This document shows positions 17,910 to 30,198 of a stretch of DNA of 64,000 nt, piece by piece. The notes under the pieces were generated by a model. It had not been told where the DNA came from and did no database searches. It worked only from the letters and a program-made list of their open reading frames with translations. Each line of letters opens with the position of its first letter. Positions within the stretch are counted from its first letter, which is position 1. The DNA comes from Rubrivivax sp. Lineage in GTDB: Bacteria > Pseudomonadota > Gammaproteobacteria > Burkholderiales > Burkholderiaceae_C. The stretch covers positions 28,544 to 92,543 of the forward strand of contig JAEUPC010000173.1 in assembly GCA_016789865.1 (NCBI GenBank). Direction: 5' to 3'. The translations under genes were made by a program, and so were the position numbers.

Positions 17910-18107
17910 TTGCTGTTTGGCGAGGTTGCTGTGGTTCCCTCTCTCTGACCCACCATCCGCGGCCCTCCGGCCGGCCGATCTGATCGGTCCCTGCCGCTGA
18001 GGCCTGACTTGCCGGCGCGCTGCCCCGGGTCCAGCCTGGATCGGGCGCAGGCCCGGCCCGCGTCCCAAGGCGCAGTGTGGCAGGCCACACCCGCCCTTGC
18101 GAACCAA

Positions 18108-18128
18108 CGCGCCGCCATGCGCGGCGCG
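18108..18128 (+). promoter_or_regulatory. Hairpin directly before the ribosome site of the ABC exporter
   Basis: CGCGCCGC (18108-18115) pairs perfectly with GCGGCGCG (18121-18128) around CATGC. It ends two bases before the Shine-Dalgarno region AGAGGGAGAG (18131-18140). Such a stem could limit or time ribosome access, though GC-rich DNA yields stems by chance. Confidence 0.3.
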
Positions 18129-18145
18129 CCAGAGGGAGAGCCCCT

Positions 18146-20047
<1,902 letters not shown>

Positions 20048-20116
20048 GCCCGGCCGGCAGGCTGGCGGTTGGGCAGGCCGGCCGGTGCGCGGTGTGGCAC
20101 CCGCCCCGGTCGCTGT

Positions 20117-20512
20117 TCAGTCGAGGGTGAGGTCCAGCATCGTGGGGCGTGGCGCGGTGTTGTCGTCGGCCGCCGGCGCGAAGCGCAGCACCATCGGGCG
20201 CGTCTCCGTCCAGCTCAGCTCGCGCCGCGGGGGTTCGGCCGCGACAGCTGCCGGGCCGGTGGCGGGCGAAGCGGTCGCGCCGGGCCCTGGCGGGTCCGCG
20301 GCCGAGGCGGCGCCGGCCGGGCCCTCGGTGAGCGGCCGGCTGCCGACCAGCGGCAGCGGCGACGTGGCGGCGTAGACGGCACGGTCGCGCCGCAGCTGGT
20401 CGAGCAATTCGCGCTGCCGCAGCAGCTCCCAGCCGGCCACGAGCATGGCCAACGCGACCAGCGCGACGAGGCACACGCCCACCGCCAGGGAAAGAGCCGA
20501 GAGCAGGTCCAT
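20117..20512 (-). CDS. Hypothetical protein with one N-terminal membrane helix
   Basis: A 131-residue protein of unknown function. The N-terminus is a clear membrane anchor (about residues 8-28, AVGVCLVALVALAMLVAGWEL) followed by a charged helix LLRQRELLDQLRRDRAVY that could form a short coiled coil. The rest is Pro/Ala-rich. It converges with the ABC exporter (69 bases between stops) and diverges from the histidine kinase. The membrane segment makes it likely to be real, but I recognise no family. Confidence 0.55.
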   Translation of the reverse strand: MDLLSALSLAVGVCLVALVALAMLVAGWELLRQRELLDQLRRDRAVYAATSPLPLVGSRPLTEGPAGAASAADPPGPGATASPATGPAAVAAEPPRRELSWTETRPMVLRFAPAADDNTAPRPTMLDLTLD

Positions 20513-20843
20513 GGCCGGCTTTCGGCCCGCCGGCCGCCGGGTTGAGTCGCCACGACTGCGCCCGGCCGCCGCGGCGGCGAACTATTGCTCGCCGCCGGCG
20601 CCAAGCAGTCGGGCCCGCACGCCGCCCCGGCGCTGACCGGCGCTGACCCGGCGCGGTGGCCTGGGACATCGGCCCGCACCCAGCAGCGGTGCCGCGCGAT
20701 ACTCCAGGTGGACCGCCACGGGGCACCGACACAAGCGGCCGGGCCGAAGCGAGGTGCAGCTGCCGATCGGGTTGCGCCCGACCGGCCCCGCGCCGGCCGG
20801 TATCCCGTGCGCATGCGGCGCACCCGCCAACCCAGCCCGTGCC
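20513..20843. other. 331-bp divergent gap before the histidine kinase
   Basis: No gene that I can support. It should contain the promoters of the small membrane protein (minus) and the histidine kinase (plus). I see only a short direct repeat of CCGGCGCTGA near 20628-20648 and no clear -35/-10 pair. Confidence 0.5.
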
Positions 20844-23090
20844 ATGCCCGACCCGGCTTCGCTTCTCGCCTTCGTGCAATCTGTCAGCGGCGTGGGCCTG
20901 TGCTGGGTCGATGTGGGCACGCGCGCGCTGCACTGCGAGCCTCGGGCCCGGGAGCTCCTGGCCATCGCCGATGCGGCGTCACCGGGCTGGCCGCAGTTGC
21001 TGGAACGCCTCGACGAGCAAGCGGGTGCCGCGCTGGAACGCGCCGTCGAAGCGGCGCAGGGTGGCCACGGTCCCGCGTTCGAACTGCAGGCCCGGCTGCA
21101 CGCCCCGGCAGCGCCCGCACGCATGCTGAAGATCAGTGGTCGATTGACGCGCGACCCACCCGGCCGCGCTGCCGCGGTGCTGCTGGCGATCGAGGAAGAG
21201 GCGCCGGCGGCCGGCCCGCTGGTCGAGTACGCGGTGGCGATGGCCGGCATCGGGATGTGGGAGCTCGACCTGGACAGCGGCCGCGAGCGCTGGTGCCCCA
21301 AGACGCTGGAGCTGTATGGCCTGCCCCCCGAGGGCCCCGCGCCGACGCGCGAGGAATGGCGCGAGCGCTTCCTGCACCCCGACGATGCCGTGCGGCAGGC
21401 GCAGCGCGCCGCCACATTCCTGGCCGGCGGTGGCCAGCCCTACGAGTTGGACTACCGCATCCGGCGCGCCGACGGCGGCCTGCGCTGGCTGCACTCGCGC
21501 GCCGCGTTCCTGCCCGGGCCCGCCCGCCGGGTCGTCGGCCTGACGATGGACATCACCGAGCGCAAGGAGGCCGAACTGGGGGCGGCCGAGGCCTGGCAGC
21601 TGCTGGACATGTCGGCCGCGCAGGTGGGCTTCGGCTTCGGCTACCGCGACCGCAGCCTGGGCATCGGCCACTGGAGCACCCAGCTGAAGCGGATGTACGG
21701 GCTGCCGCCCGCGGCACCCACGCCGTCGCACCAGGAGCTCCTGCAGTGGGTGGTGCCCGAGTCGCGCCCGGTGGTGGCCGGCAACCTGCAGCGCCAGGCC
21801 GCGGTGGGCGAGGTGTTCGAATTCCGCCACGACATCCGGCGTGTGAACGACGGCGCACGCCGAACGCTGCTGACAAGGTCGGTGTGGCTGGCCGATGCCG
21901 CGGGGCAGCCGTGGCGCATCTGCTTTGCCACCGTGGACATCACCGACCAGTTGGCGCGCGAGCGCCAGGTGAGCGAGGCGCTGCAGCGGCTGCAGATGGC
22001 CACGCAGGCGCTGGGCATCGGCACCTGGGAGCGCGACATCGATGCCGAGCGCGGGCGCTGGGACGACACGACGCTGGCGTTGTACGGCCTGCCCCCGGGT
22101 GCCCCAGGGCCGAACCTCGACGAGTACCTGCAGCTCATCCATCCGTTGGACCGTGACTGGATGGTCGAGCGCTTCCATCCCAGCCGCACGGCGAAGGCCG
22201 GGGACCTCGACTTCACCTTCCGCGTGCTGCGGCCCGATGGCACGGTGCGCTGGCTGCACGTGCTGGGCGGGGGCGAGTTCAACGCCGACGGCCGCGTCGT
22301 GCGGCGCGTCGGCATCTGCATGGACGTCACCGAGCGGCGGGCGGCCGAAGAGGCGCTGCACGCCAAGGAGCTGGCCGAGCGCGCCAACCAGGCGAAGACG
22401 CAGTTCCTCTCGCGCATGAGCCACGAGCTGCGCACGCCGCTGAACGCCGTGCTCGGCTTCGCGCAGCTGATGGCGCTGGACGAGAACGCGCCGTTGTCCC
22501 CCGCGCAGCAGCAGCGGCTGCAGCACGTGCAGGGCGCCGGCTGGCACCTGCTGGCGTTGATCGACGATGTGCTGGACCTGACCAGCGTGGAATCGCGCGA
22601 GGCGCCGCTCAAGCCGCAATGGGTTCAGCTGGCCGGGCTCGTCCAGGAGGTGCTGGCGCTCAACGAACCGGCCGCCACGCGTGAGCAGGTCACCCTGCAT
22701 GTCGACGGCACCGCCGGTGATCTGCGCCTGTGGGTCGACCCCCGCCGGGCCAAGCAGGTGCTGGTCAACCTGGTGTCCAACGCGGTCAAGTACAACCGGC
22801 GGGGAGGCCGCGTCGACGTGTCGTGCAGCGCCAACGCCAACGAGCTGACGGTGTGCGTGCGCGACACAGGCGCCGGCATCGCGGCCGAGCGCATGCCCGA
22901 GTTGTTCCAGCCTTTCAACCGCCTGGGGCGTGAGAGCGGCGCCGTCGCCGGCACCGGCATCGGCTTGACGCTGTCGCGCCAGCTGGCCGAACTGATGGGC
23001 GGGCGCCTGGAGGCGCACAGCCAGCCCGGTGTGGGCAGCGAGTTTCGGCTGGTGCTGCCGGTGCTTGCCGGCCCGGCCGGCGAGGGCTGA
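20844..23090 (+). CDS. Soluble multi-PAS sensor histidine kinase
   Basis: A 748-residue hybridless kinase. An N-terminal region (1-120) is followed by three PAS/PAC modules (about 125-240, 260-370, 385-505), each closing with a PAC motif such as GLTMDITERK, FATVDITDQ or GICMDVTERR. HisKA has FLSRMSHELRTPLNAVLGFAQL (phospho-acceptor His). The ATPase has NLVSNAVKYN (N box), DTGAGI (G1) and GTGIGLTLSRQL (G2). There is no membrane span, so it should sense a cytoplasmic signal. No response regulator lies nearby, making it an orphan. The ATG at 20844 lacks a strong ribosome site; a GTG at 20754 is an alternative. Confidence 0.9.
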   Translation: MPDPASLLAFVQSVSGVGLCWVDVGTRALHCEPRARELLAIADAASPGWPQLLERLDEQAGAALERAVEAAQGGHGPAFELQARLHAPAAPARMLKISGRLTRDPPGRAAAVLLAIEEEAPAAGPLVEYAVAMAGIGMWELDLDSGRERWCPKTLELYGLPPEGPAPTREEWRERFLHPDDAVRQAQRAATFLAGGGQPYELDYRIRRADGGLRWLHSRAAFLPGPARRVVGLTMDITERKEAELGAAEAWQLLDMSAAQVGFGFGYRDRSLGIGHWSTQLKRMYGLPPAAPTPSHQELLQWVVPESRPVVAGNLQRQAAVGEVFEFRHDIRRVNDGARRTLLTRSVWLADAAGQPWRICFATVDITDQLARERQVSEALQRLQMATQALGIGTWERDIDAERGRWDDTTLALYGLPPGAPGPNLDEYLQLIHPLDRDWMVERFHPSRTAKAGDLDFTFRVLRPDGTVRWLHVLGGGEFNADGRVVRRVGICMDVTERRAAEEALHAKELAERANQAKTQFLSRMSHELRTPLNAVLGFAQLMALDENAPLSPAQQQRLQHVQGAGWHLLALIDDVLDLTSVESREAPLKPQWVQLAGLVQEVLALNEPAATREQVTLHVDGTAGDLRLWVDPRRAKQVLVNLVSNAVKYNRRGGRVDVSCSANANELTVCVRDTGAGIAAERMPELFQPFNRLGRESGAVAGTGIGLTLSRQLAELMGGRLEAHSQPGVGSEFRLVLPVLAGPAGEG

Positions 23091-23510
23091 TCAGCCCCCG
23101 TCGGCACCCCCGTCGGGCACGAACTTCAGCGCCACGCCGTTGTTGCAGTAGCGCAGCCCGGTGGGGGCCGGGCCGTCCTCGAAGACATGCCCGTGATGGC
23201 CGCCGCAGGTCTTGCAGTGGTACTCGGTGCGCGTCATGAAGAGCTTGCGGTCGGTCTTGGTCTCGAAGGCACCCGGCAGGGTGGCAAAGAAGCTCGGCCA
23301 GCCGGTGCCGCTGTCGAACTTCATGCCGCTGTCGAACAACGGTGTGCCGCAGCCGGCGCAGACGAAGGTGCCCTTGCGGTGCTCTTCATACAGCGGGCTC
23401 GTCCATGCCCGCTCGGTGCCTTCCTTGCGCAGCACGGCGTAGGCCTCGGGGGCAAGGCGCTGCCGCCATTCGGCGTCGCTCACGTTCGTCGGGTGGGTCG
23501 GGTCGCTCAT
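23091..23510 (-). CDS. msrB: Peptide-methionine (R)-S-oxide reductase MsrB
   Basis: A 139-residue MsrB, normal length. It reduces methionine R-sulfoxide in proteins. The four zinc-binding Cys occur as CAGCG and [16 protein letters not shown] and HVFEDGP are family signatures, and the catalytic Cys lies in [11 protein letters not shown]. Its stop abuts the histidine-kinase stop without a spacer, so the two genes converge directly. Confidence 0.95.
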   Translation of the reverse strand: MSDPTHPTNVSDAEWRQRLAPEAYAVLRKEGTERAWTSPLYEEHRKGTFVCAGCGTPLFDSGMKFDSGTGWPSFFATLPGAFETKTDRKLFMTRTEYHCKTCGGHHGHVFEDGPAPTGLRYCNNGVALKFVPDGGADGG

Positions 23511-23632
23511 CGGGGGCTCCGGTGGGAGAGGCTGTGCGTCAACGTGGCCTTCGTCGCCGAGGGGTCGGCAGGCTTACGTCGGCGCCGGTTCAGGGCGCGG
23601 GGGACAATCCACGCCCTGCCGCGAACTCTGCC

Positions 23633-26038
<2,406 letters not shown>

Positions 26039-26143
26039 GTCGTGCGGCGATTCCGGTGCGTTTGCTAGATCGCGTGGAGCGCGCGCGCCCGGGTTGAGGG
26101 CGAACGAGCCTTGGCGGGCCTTCGGTGGTGTCCGCGACGTGCG

Positions 26144-26264
26144 GCTCGCCAAGGCCACCGGGCGGTCGGCGCCGCTCATGTCCTTTTTCGACTGCCCAGC
26201 TTCGCTGGTCACTCGAATGCATCCTTTACTTCGCTATGCCGACCGCCCGGTGGCCTTGGCGAGC
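26144..26264 (+). repeat. Arm-core-arm element, copy 1
   Basis: A 27-bp arm (26144-26170) is perfectly complementary to 26238-26264. Between them is a 67-base core (26171-26237) containing TCCTTTTTCGA, the small hairpin CCAGC-TTC-GCTGG, and ATGCATCCTTTACTTCG. The core recurs inverted in copy 2, but the arms have a different sequence there. I know no named repeat with this layout. Confidence 0.8.
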
Positions 26265-26307
26265 ACCCGGGTCGGTCAGTGGGCGCGCGTACTCCACGCC
26301 GGCGGCC

Positions 26308-26424
26308 GGATCGGGCCGCCGGGGTGCCCAGCGCAGTGAAGTAAAGGGTGCATTCGCGTGACCAGCGAAGCTGGGCACTCGAAAAAGGACATGAACGGAG
26401 CTGGGCACCCCGCCGGCCCGATCC
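26308..26424 (-). repeat. Arm-core-arm element, copy 2 (inverted)
   Basis: The 25-bp arms (26308-26332 and 26400-26424) pair with a single mismatch. The enclosed core (26333-26399) is also exactly 67 bases and, read on the minus strand, matches the core of copy 1 at about 59 of 67 positions. The arms share no similarity with those of copy 1. It lies 43 bases after copy 1. Confidence 0.8.
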
Positions 26425-26515
26425 CGCGCTGCCCTGCGGACGCCACCCAAGTCCCCATCGCGTTCACGCCAATCGCGCGCATCTGGCGGCGGAGAAGCAA
26501 CTCACTCCGCGGCCC

Positions 26516-27706
26516 TCACACCCCCGCCTCCGCCAACGCATCACGCAACCGCTCGAGATCGGCCCGCGTGTTGTAGGCCTGCACCGACACGCGCACGAAC
26601 ACCCGCCCGGCGTGCTGCGTCAGTGGCACCTCGATGCGGCGTTCATCGAACAGCCAGCGGCGCAACCCCTCGGCATCGGTGGCACGCACGGGAATCGGCA
26701 CCATCTGCGCCAGCGCTTCGTCGGGTGCAATCGGCTCCAGGCCATTGCGCGCCAGCACCTCGCGCTGCAGTTCGAGCGCCATCGTGCGGCACTCGGCGCG
26801 GCGGCGCGGCCAGTCGTGCGCGGCCTGGAAGTCCAAGGCCGCAGGCACGGTGAGAAAGGCCGAGATGTCGCGCGTGCCCTGCCACTGCAGCCGCCGTTCC
26901 AGCGTCGTGCGGCCGGTGTAGGCGTCGAGCCCGGCGTGGCCACTGCGCGCGGCATCGAATTCGCCGTGCTCGGCCTCGGCCTCCTCGGCCACGTAGCCCC
27001 AGCTGATGACCGGCGACTCGACCTGCCGCTGATGCTCGGCGCGCACGTGCAGGAACGCGCTGCCCTTGGGCGCGCACAGCCATTTGTGGCAATTGCCGGT
27101 GTAGAAATCGGCGCCCAGTGCATCGAGATTGAGCTCGATCTGCCCCGGCGCGTGGGCGCCGTCGATCACGGTGACGATGCCGCGTTCGCGCGCTGCGGCG
27201 CACAGCTCGCGCAACGGAAACACCAGCGCGGTGGTCGAGCTGATGTGGCTGACGAACAGCACGCGTGTGCGCTCGGTGAACGCAGCAACCATGCGGCCGG
27301 CGAACGACGCCGGCTCGAACGGCAGCGGCACCGGCACCGTGCGATACGAAGCGCCGGCCGCGGCACAGCGCCGCTGCCAGGTGGCCACGCAGGCGCCGTA
27401 TTCATGGTCGGTGGCCAGCACCTCGTCGCCAGGGTTCAGCGCCAGCGAACGCGCCGCGATGTTCACGCCGGTGGTGGCGTTGGGCACGAACACCAGGTCG
27501 TCGCCCGCCGCGCCCAGCAGCCCGGCCAGCCGCTGCCGGGCCTGGGCGAGCAGCTGCGCCGATGCGCGGCCCAGCATCGCCACGGGGTTGCGTTCCATCT
27601 CGCGCTGCTTGCGCTGCTGCGCCTCGAGCACCACGCGCGGCGTGGCGCCGAACGAACCGTGGTTGAGAAAGGTGATGCCGGGGTCGAGCAGGAAGTGGTC
27701 ACGCAT
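26516..27706 (-). CDS. PLP-dependent class V aminotransferase (isopenicillin-N-epimerase-like)
   Basis: A 396-residue fold-type I enzyme of the class V / cysteine-desulfurase superfamily. The N-terminus DPGITFLNHGSFGATPR and FVPNATTGVNIAARSL are typical of the isopenicillin N epimerase-like branch. VTVIDGAHAPGQIELNL holds the PLP-ring Asp and His, and YTGNCHKWLCAPKGSAFL the Schiff-base Lys. Cys is not in the desulfurase active-site position, so sulfur transfer is unlikely. Substrate unknown. Convergent with the radical SAM gene, head after an HDOD gene. Confidence 0.85.
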   Translation of the reverse strand: MRDHFLLDPGITFLNHGSFGATPRVVLEAQQRKQREMERNPVAMLGRASAQLLAQARQRLAGLLGAAGDDLVFVPNATTGVNIAARSLALNPGDEVLATDHEYGACVATWQRRCAAAGASYRTVPVPLPFEPASFAGRMVAAFTERTRVLFVSHISSTTALVFPLRELCAAARERGIVTVIDGAHAPGQIELNLDALGADFYTGNCHKWLCAPKGSAFLHVRAEHQRQVESPVISWGYVAEEAEAEHGEFDAARSGHAGLDAYTGRTTLERRLQWQGTRDISAFLTVPAALDFQAAHDWPRRRAECRTMALELQREVLARNGLEPIAPDEALAQMVPIPVRATDAEGLRRWLFDERRIEVPLTQHAGRVFVRVSVQAYNTRADLERLRDALAEAGV

Positions 27707-27803
27707 CGCGGCGCGATCATCGCACCGTGCCCGAAGCCGCCGCGGGAGATGCCCCCGGGCGACAGCGGCAATCGAGGCCGTCTTCGCCGGCCGCCTGCTC
27801 GCC

Positions 27804-28721
27804 TCAGATCTCCAGCGCCTGGTCGGCCCACTGCGCCAGCAGGTCGTCGAGCTCGTCGTCGTGCAGGCCCAGCCAGTGCAGGCACCCCGCGCCGTGGGAA
27901 AGCCACTCGGCCTCCGCGCGATGGCCCTGGTGGCGGCGCACCAGGTGCTCGGCCAGCAGGCCGGCCGCCACCAGCGTCTGCACCTCGGGGTCCAGCCGGC
28001 TGTCATCGACGCCGGTGAAGTCGTGGTGCAGCCGGATCGCGCACACCACCGGCGGGGCGAACTCCCACGCCCGGGCGACCATGGCGCCCACCACGCAGTG
28101 GTCGGTGCGATGGTTGGCGTTCTCGGTGGCCACCAGGCCGCGATCGATGCGCGCGGCGGCCTCCACCAGCGTGCCGCCATAGCCGCGCACGCACTGCGCC
28201 AGCACCGGCATGCCCACGTCGCTGAACAGGCCGAAGCTGTAGGCCAGCTCGGGCGAGAAGCCGGCCAGCCGGCCGGCCACGAGGGCCAGCGCCTGCGAGC
28301 GCAGCGCCGCGCGCTCCCAGAAGCCCTGCAGCTGCGGGTGGCGTACCGGCAGTGCATGGCGGGCCAGGAAGCCGGTCATGATGGCCGCCGACGCGTCCAG
28401 GCCGAGCCTTGTCATCGCCTGGCCCACGGTGGTGACCGGCTGTCCGGCGGCGAAGCGTGCGCTGTTGGCGTTGCGCACCAGTGTGGCCGCCATCGCCACA
28501 TCGCGGCCGGCAATGCGCGCGACGGACTGCAGATCGGGCTCGGCGCAGGCCAGGGCCTGCCGCAGTTGCTGCAGCAGTTGCGGGCACGGCGGAATCACGA
28601 TCTCGCGGTGCGATGCGCTCTTGCGGGCGTGATCGAGTTCGCGGATCACGCGCGCGGTGCGTTCGATGCGTTCGCCTCGCTCGGGCGCAGCGGCGGTGGA
28701 GGCCGGGGCAGTCATGGGCAT
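27804..28721 (-). CDS. HDOD domain signalling protein
   Basis: A 305-residue protein with an HDOD domain (about residues 40-245): IPPCPQLLQQLRQALACAEPDLQSVARIAGRDVAMAATLVRNANSA, and later AYSFGLFSDVGMPVLAQ and DHCVVGAMVARAWEFAPPVVCAIRLHHD. HDOD is a degenerate HD-GYP/HD-related fold found in bacterial signalling, without a confirmed enzymatic role. No other domain is attached. Two in-frame ATGs (28721 and 28715) are possible starts. Confidence 0.85.
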   Translation of the reverse strand: MPMTAPASTAAAPERGERIERTARVIRELDHARKSASHREIVIPPCPQLLQQLRQALACAEPDLQSVARIAGRDVAMAATLVRNANSARFAAGQPVTTVGQAMTRLGLDASAAIMTGFLARHALPVRHPQLQGFWERAALRSQALALVAGRLAGFSPELAYSFGLFSDVGMPVLAQCVRGYGGTLVEAAARIDRGLVATENANHRTDHCVVGAMVARAWEFAPPVVCAIRLHHDFTGVDDSRLDPEVQTLVAAGLLAEHLVRRHQGHRAEAEWLSHGAGCLHWLGLHDDELDDLLAQWADQALEI

Positions 28722-28890
28722 TCGTGCGATATCGGCGTCTCGGCCCGCGGCTGGAGGGCGCCGCTGTCAGAGGTTTTCCGACGTGTTTTTCACCGCATCG
28801 CCGACGCCCTTGTCCCCTTGGCTGTCATGGCGCGGCGGCCGATAGCCCTCTACGCTGTCGTCAATCCCTTGCGAGATGGACCCGAGCACC

Positions 28891-29100
28891 ATGAACGCCT
28901 TTGCTGTGCAGGCCTCGCGATTCGTGCTTCGCTTCGAATCGCTGTTCGACTCCGGCCGTGGGCTGGCCTTCCCGTGCGACGAGCGCGGCGAGGTGGCGCT
29001 GGACGCGCTGTCCGAGCGGGCGCGGCGCAACTACTTCTACGCCCGCGTCGTTGTCGGCCACGAGTTCGCCACGCCGGCGGTGGTGCGCACCGACGACTGA
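28891..29100 (+). CDS. Small hypothetical protein (about 69 residues)
   Basis: A short frame beginning NAFAVQASRFVLRFESLF and ending VVVGHEFATPAVVRTDD. Charged and hydrophobic residues alternate as in a folded soluble protein (REVALDALSERARRNYFYARVVV-like), and the frame is uninterrupted between two unrelated genes. A start at 28876 (five residues longer) is possible. I do not recognise the family; no membrane or metal motif is visible. It precedes a DUF808 gene on the same strand by 123 bases. Confidence 0.55.
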   Translation: MNAFAVQASRFVLRFESLFDSGRGLAFPCDERGEVALDALSERARRNYFYARVVVGHEFATPAVVRTDD

Positions 29101-29223
29101 CCCCCGGGCACCGCGCCCGCTCGCGCACGCCCGCCGCGGCAGGACGGGCCGGCGCCGCGCGCCATCCGCAGTCGCGGTGCTGCGTTGCGCAGCGGCGCGG
29201 CGCGGCCGTGGAGAATGCGGGCC

Positions 29224-30144
29224 ATGGCCGCCGGAAGTCTGCTCGCTCTCCTCGACGACATCGCCACGATCCTCGACGACGTGGCCGTTCTCAGCAAGGT
29301 CGCGGTCAAGAAGACCGCCGGCGTGCTGGGCGACGATCTGGCCCTCAACGCGCAGCAGGTGGCCGGCGTGGCCAGCGAGCGCGAGCTGCCGGTGGTGTGG
29401 GCGGTGGCCAAGGGCTCGATGGTGAACAAGGCCATCCTGGTGCCGGCCGCGCTGGCCATCAGCGCCTTCGCGCCCTGGCTGGTGACGCCGCTGTTGATGA
29501 TCGGCGGCGCTTTCCTGTGCTTCGAGGGTGTGGAGAAGCTCGCGCAACGCTTCCTGCACGGCAAGGAGGATGCCGCAGCGCACGCCGCCGAGCTGCACCG
29601 CGCCGTGCAGGACCCGCAGGTCGATCTGATGGCGCTGGAGCGCGACAAGATCAAGGGCGCCATCCGCACCGACTTCGTGCTCTCGGCAGAGATCATCGTG
29701 ATCGCGCTGGGCACGGTCGGAGCGCAGCCGATGGTCACGCGGGTGGGTGTGCTGGTGGGCATCGCGCTGCTGATGACGGTGGGCGTCTACGGGCTGGTCG
29801 CCGGCATCGTCAAGCTCGACGACCTCGGCCTGTGGCTGAGCCGGCAGGCCGGCGCCGCGGCGCGCGCGCTGGGCGCGTGGATCGTGCGTGCGGCGCCGTG
29901 GTTGATGAAGGCGCTGTCGGTGGCCGGCACGCTGGCGATGTTCCTGGTGGGCGGCGGCATCCTCGTGCACGGTGCGCCGCGGGTGCACCATGCCATCGAA
30001 TCCTGGGTTGCCGCGATGGGCGGCGGCGTGGGGCCGTGGCTGGCAGGCACCGTGGCCGAGGGGCTGCTCGGCGTGGCTGCCGGTGCCTTGCTGCTGGCCC
30101 TGTGGATGCTGGTGCAGCGCCTGCGCGGCGCGAGGGCGGCGTAG
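29224..30144 (+). CDS. DUF808 (YedI-type) membrane protein
   Basis: A 306-residue inner-membrane protein. The N-terminus SLLALLDDIATILDDVAVLSKVAVKKTAGVLGDDLALNAQQV and the REL.VVWAVAKGS segment are diagnostic of DUF808. About four to six membrane spans follow (for example LAISAFAPWLVTPLLMIGGAFL and VGVLVGIALLMTVGVYGLVAGI), with the conserved ERDKIKGAIRTDFVLSAEI between. Function of the family is unknown. It converges with the CoA-transferase gene (54 bases between stops). Confidence 0.9.
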   Translation: MAAGSLLALLDDIATILDDVAVLSKVAVKKTAGVLGDDLALNAQQVAGVASERELPVVWAVAKGSMVNKAILVPAALAISAFAPWLVTPLLMIGGAFLCFEGVEKLAQRFLHGKEDAAAHAAELHRAVQDPQVDLMALERDKIKGAIRTDFVLSAEIIVIALGTVGAQPMVTRVGVLVGIALLMTVGVYGLVAGIVKLDDLGLWLSRQAGAAARALGAWIVRAAPWLMKALSVAGTLAMFLVGGGILVHGAPRVHHAIESWVAAMGGGVGPWLAGTVAEGLLGVAAGALLLALWMLVQRLRGARAA

Positions 30145-30198
30145 CGCCGGCCTCGCTCGTTCAACGCCGGGCGGACCGGCCGTCGGCGGCGGTGGCCG

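Larger units (their letters stand above)
17608..18145 (+). other. 538-bp gap between ubiD and the ABC exporter: promoter and structured leader
   Basis: No convincing gene. It contains a promoter-like pair with an overlapping dyad (17745-17775), a run of hairpins (17782-17909), further weak stems (around 17970-17990 and 18075-18090), a hairpin at 18108-18128, and then the ribosome site of the ABC gene. Details are in the separate entries. Confidence 0.7.
26039..26515. other. 477-bp convergent gap carrying two arm-core-arm repeat elements
   Basis: Lies between the convergent radical SAM and class V aminotransferase genes. I find no credible gene; short open frames here are by-products of the repeats. 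Two elements (26144-26264 and 26308-26424) occupy the middle. The flanks 26039-26143 and 26425-26515 show nothing I recognise. Confidence 0.7.

Noticed and set aside
17782-17949. 6S RNA, 4.5S RNA, RNase P RNA or tmRNA in the ubiD-ABC gap
   Set aside because: The reverse strand has GGAGGAAAGAGGTCCGG, which recalls RNase P and 4.5S motifs, but the rest of each structure is missing and the hairpin order differs.
26111-26576. Several short open frames across the 26-kb repeats
   Set aside because: They arise from the repeat cores and arms in both orientations, with no start signals and no continuity; they are by-products of the repeat.
26348-28018. Plus-strand frame of 556 codons opposite the class V aminotransferase
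   Set aside because: Antisense shadow of a gene with full PLP motifs; it starts inside a repeat and is Arg/His-rich without domains.
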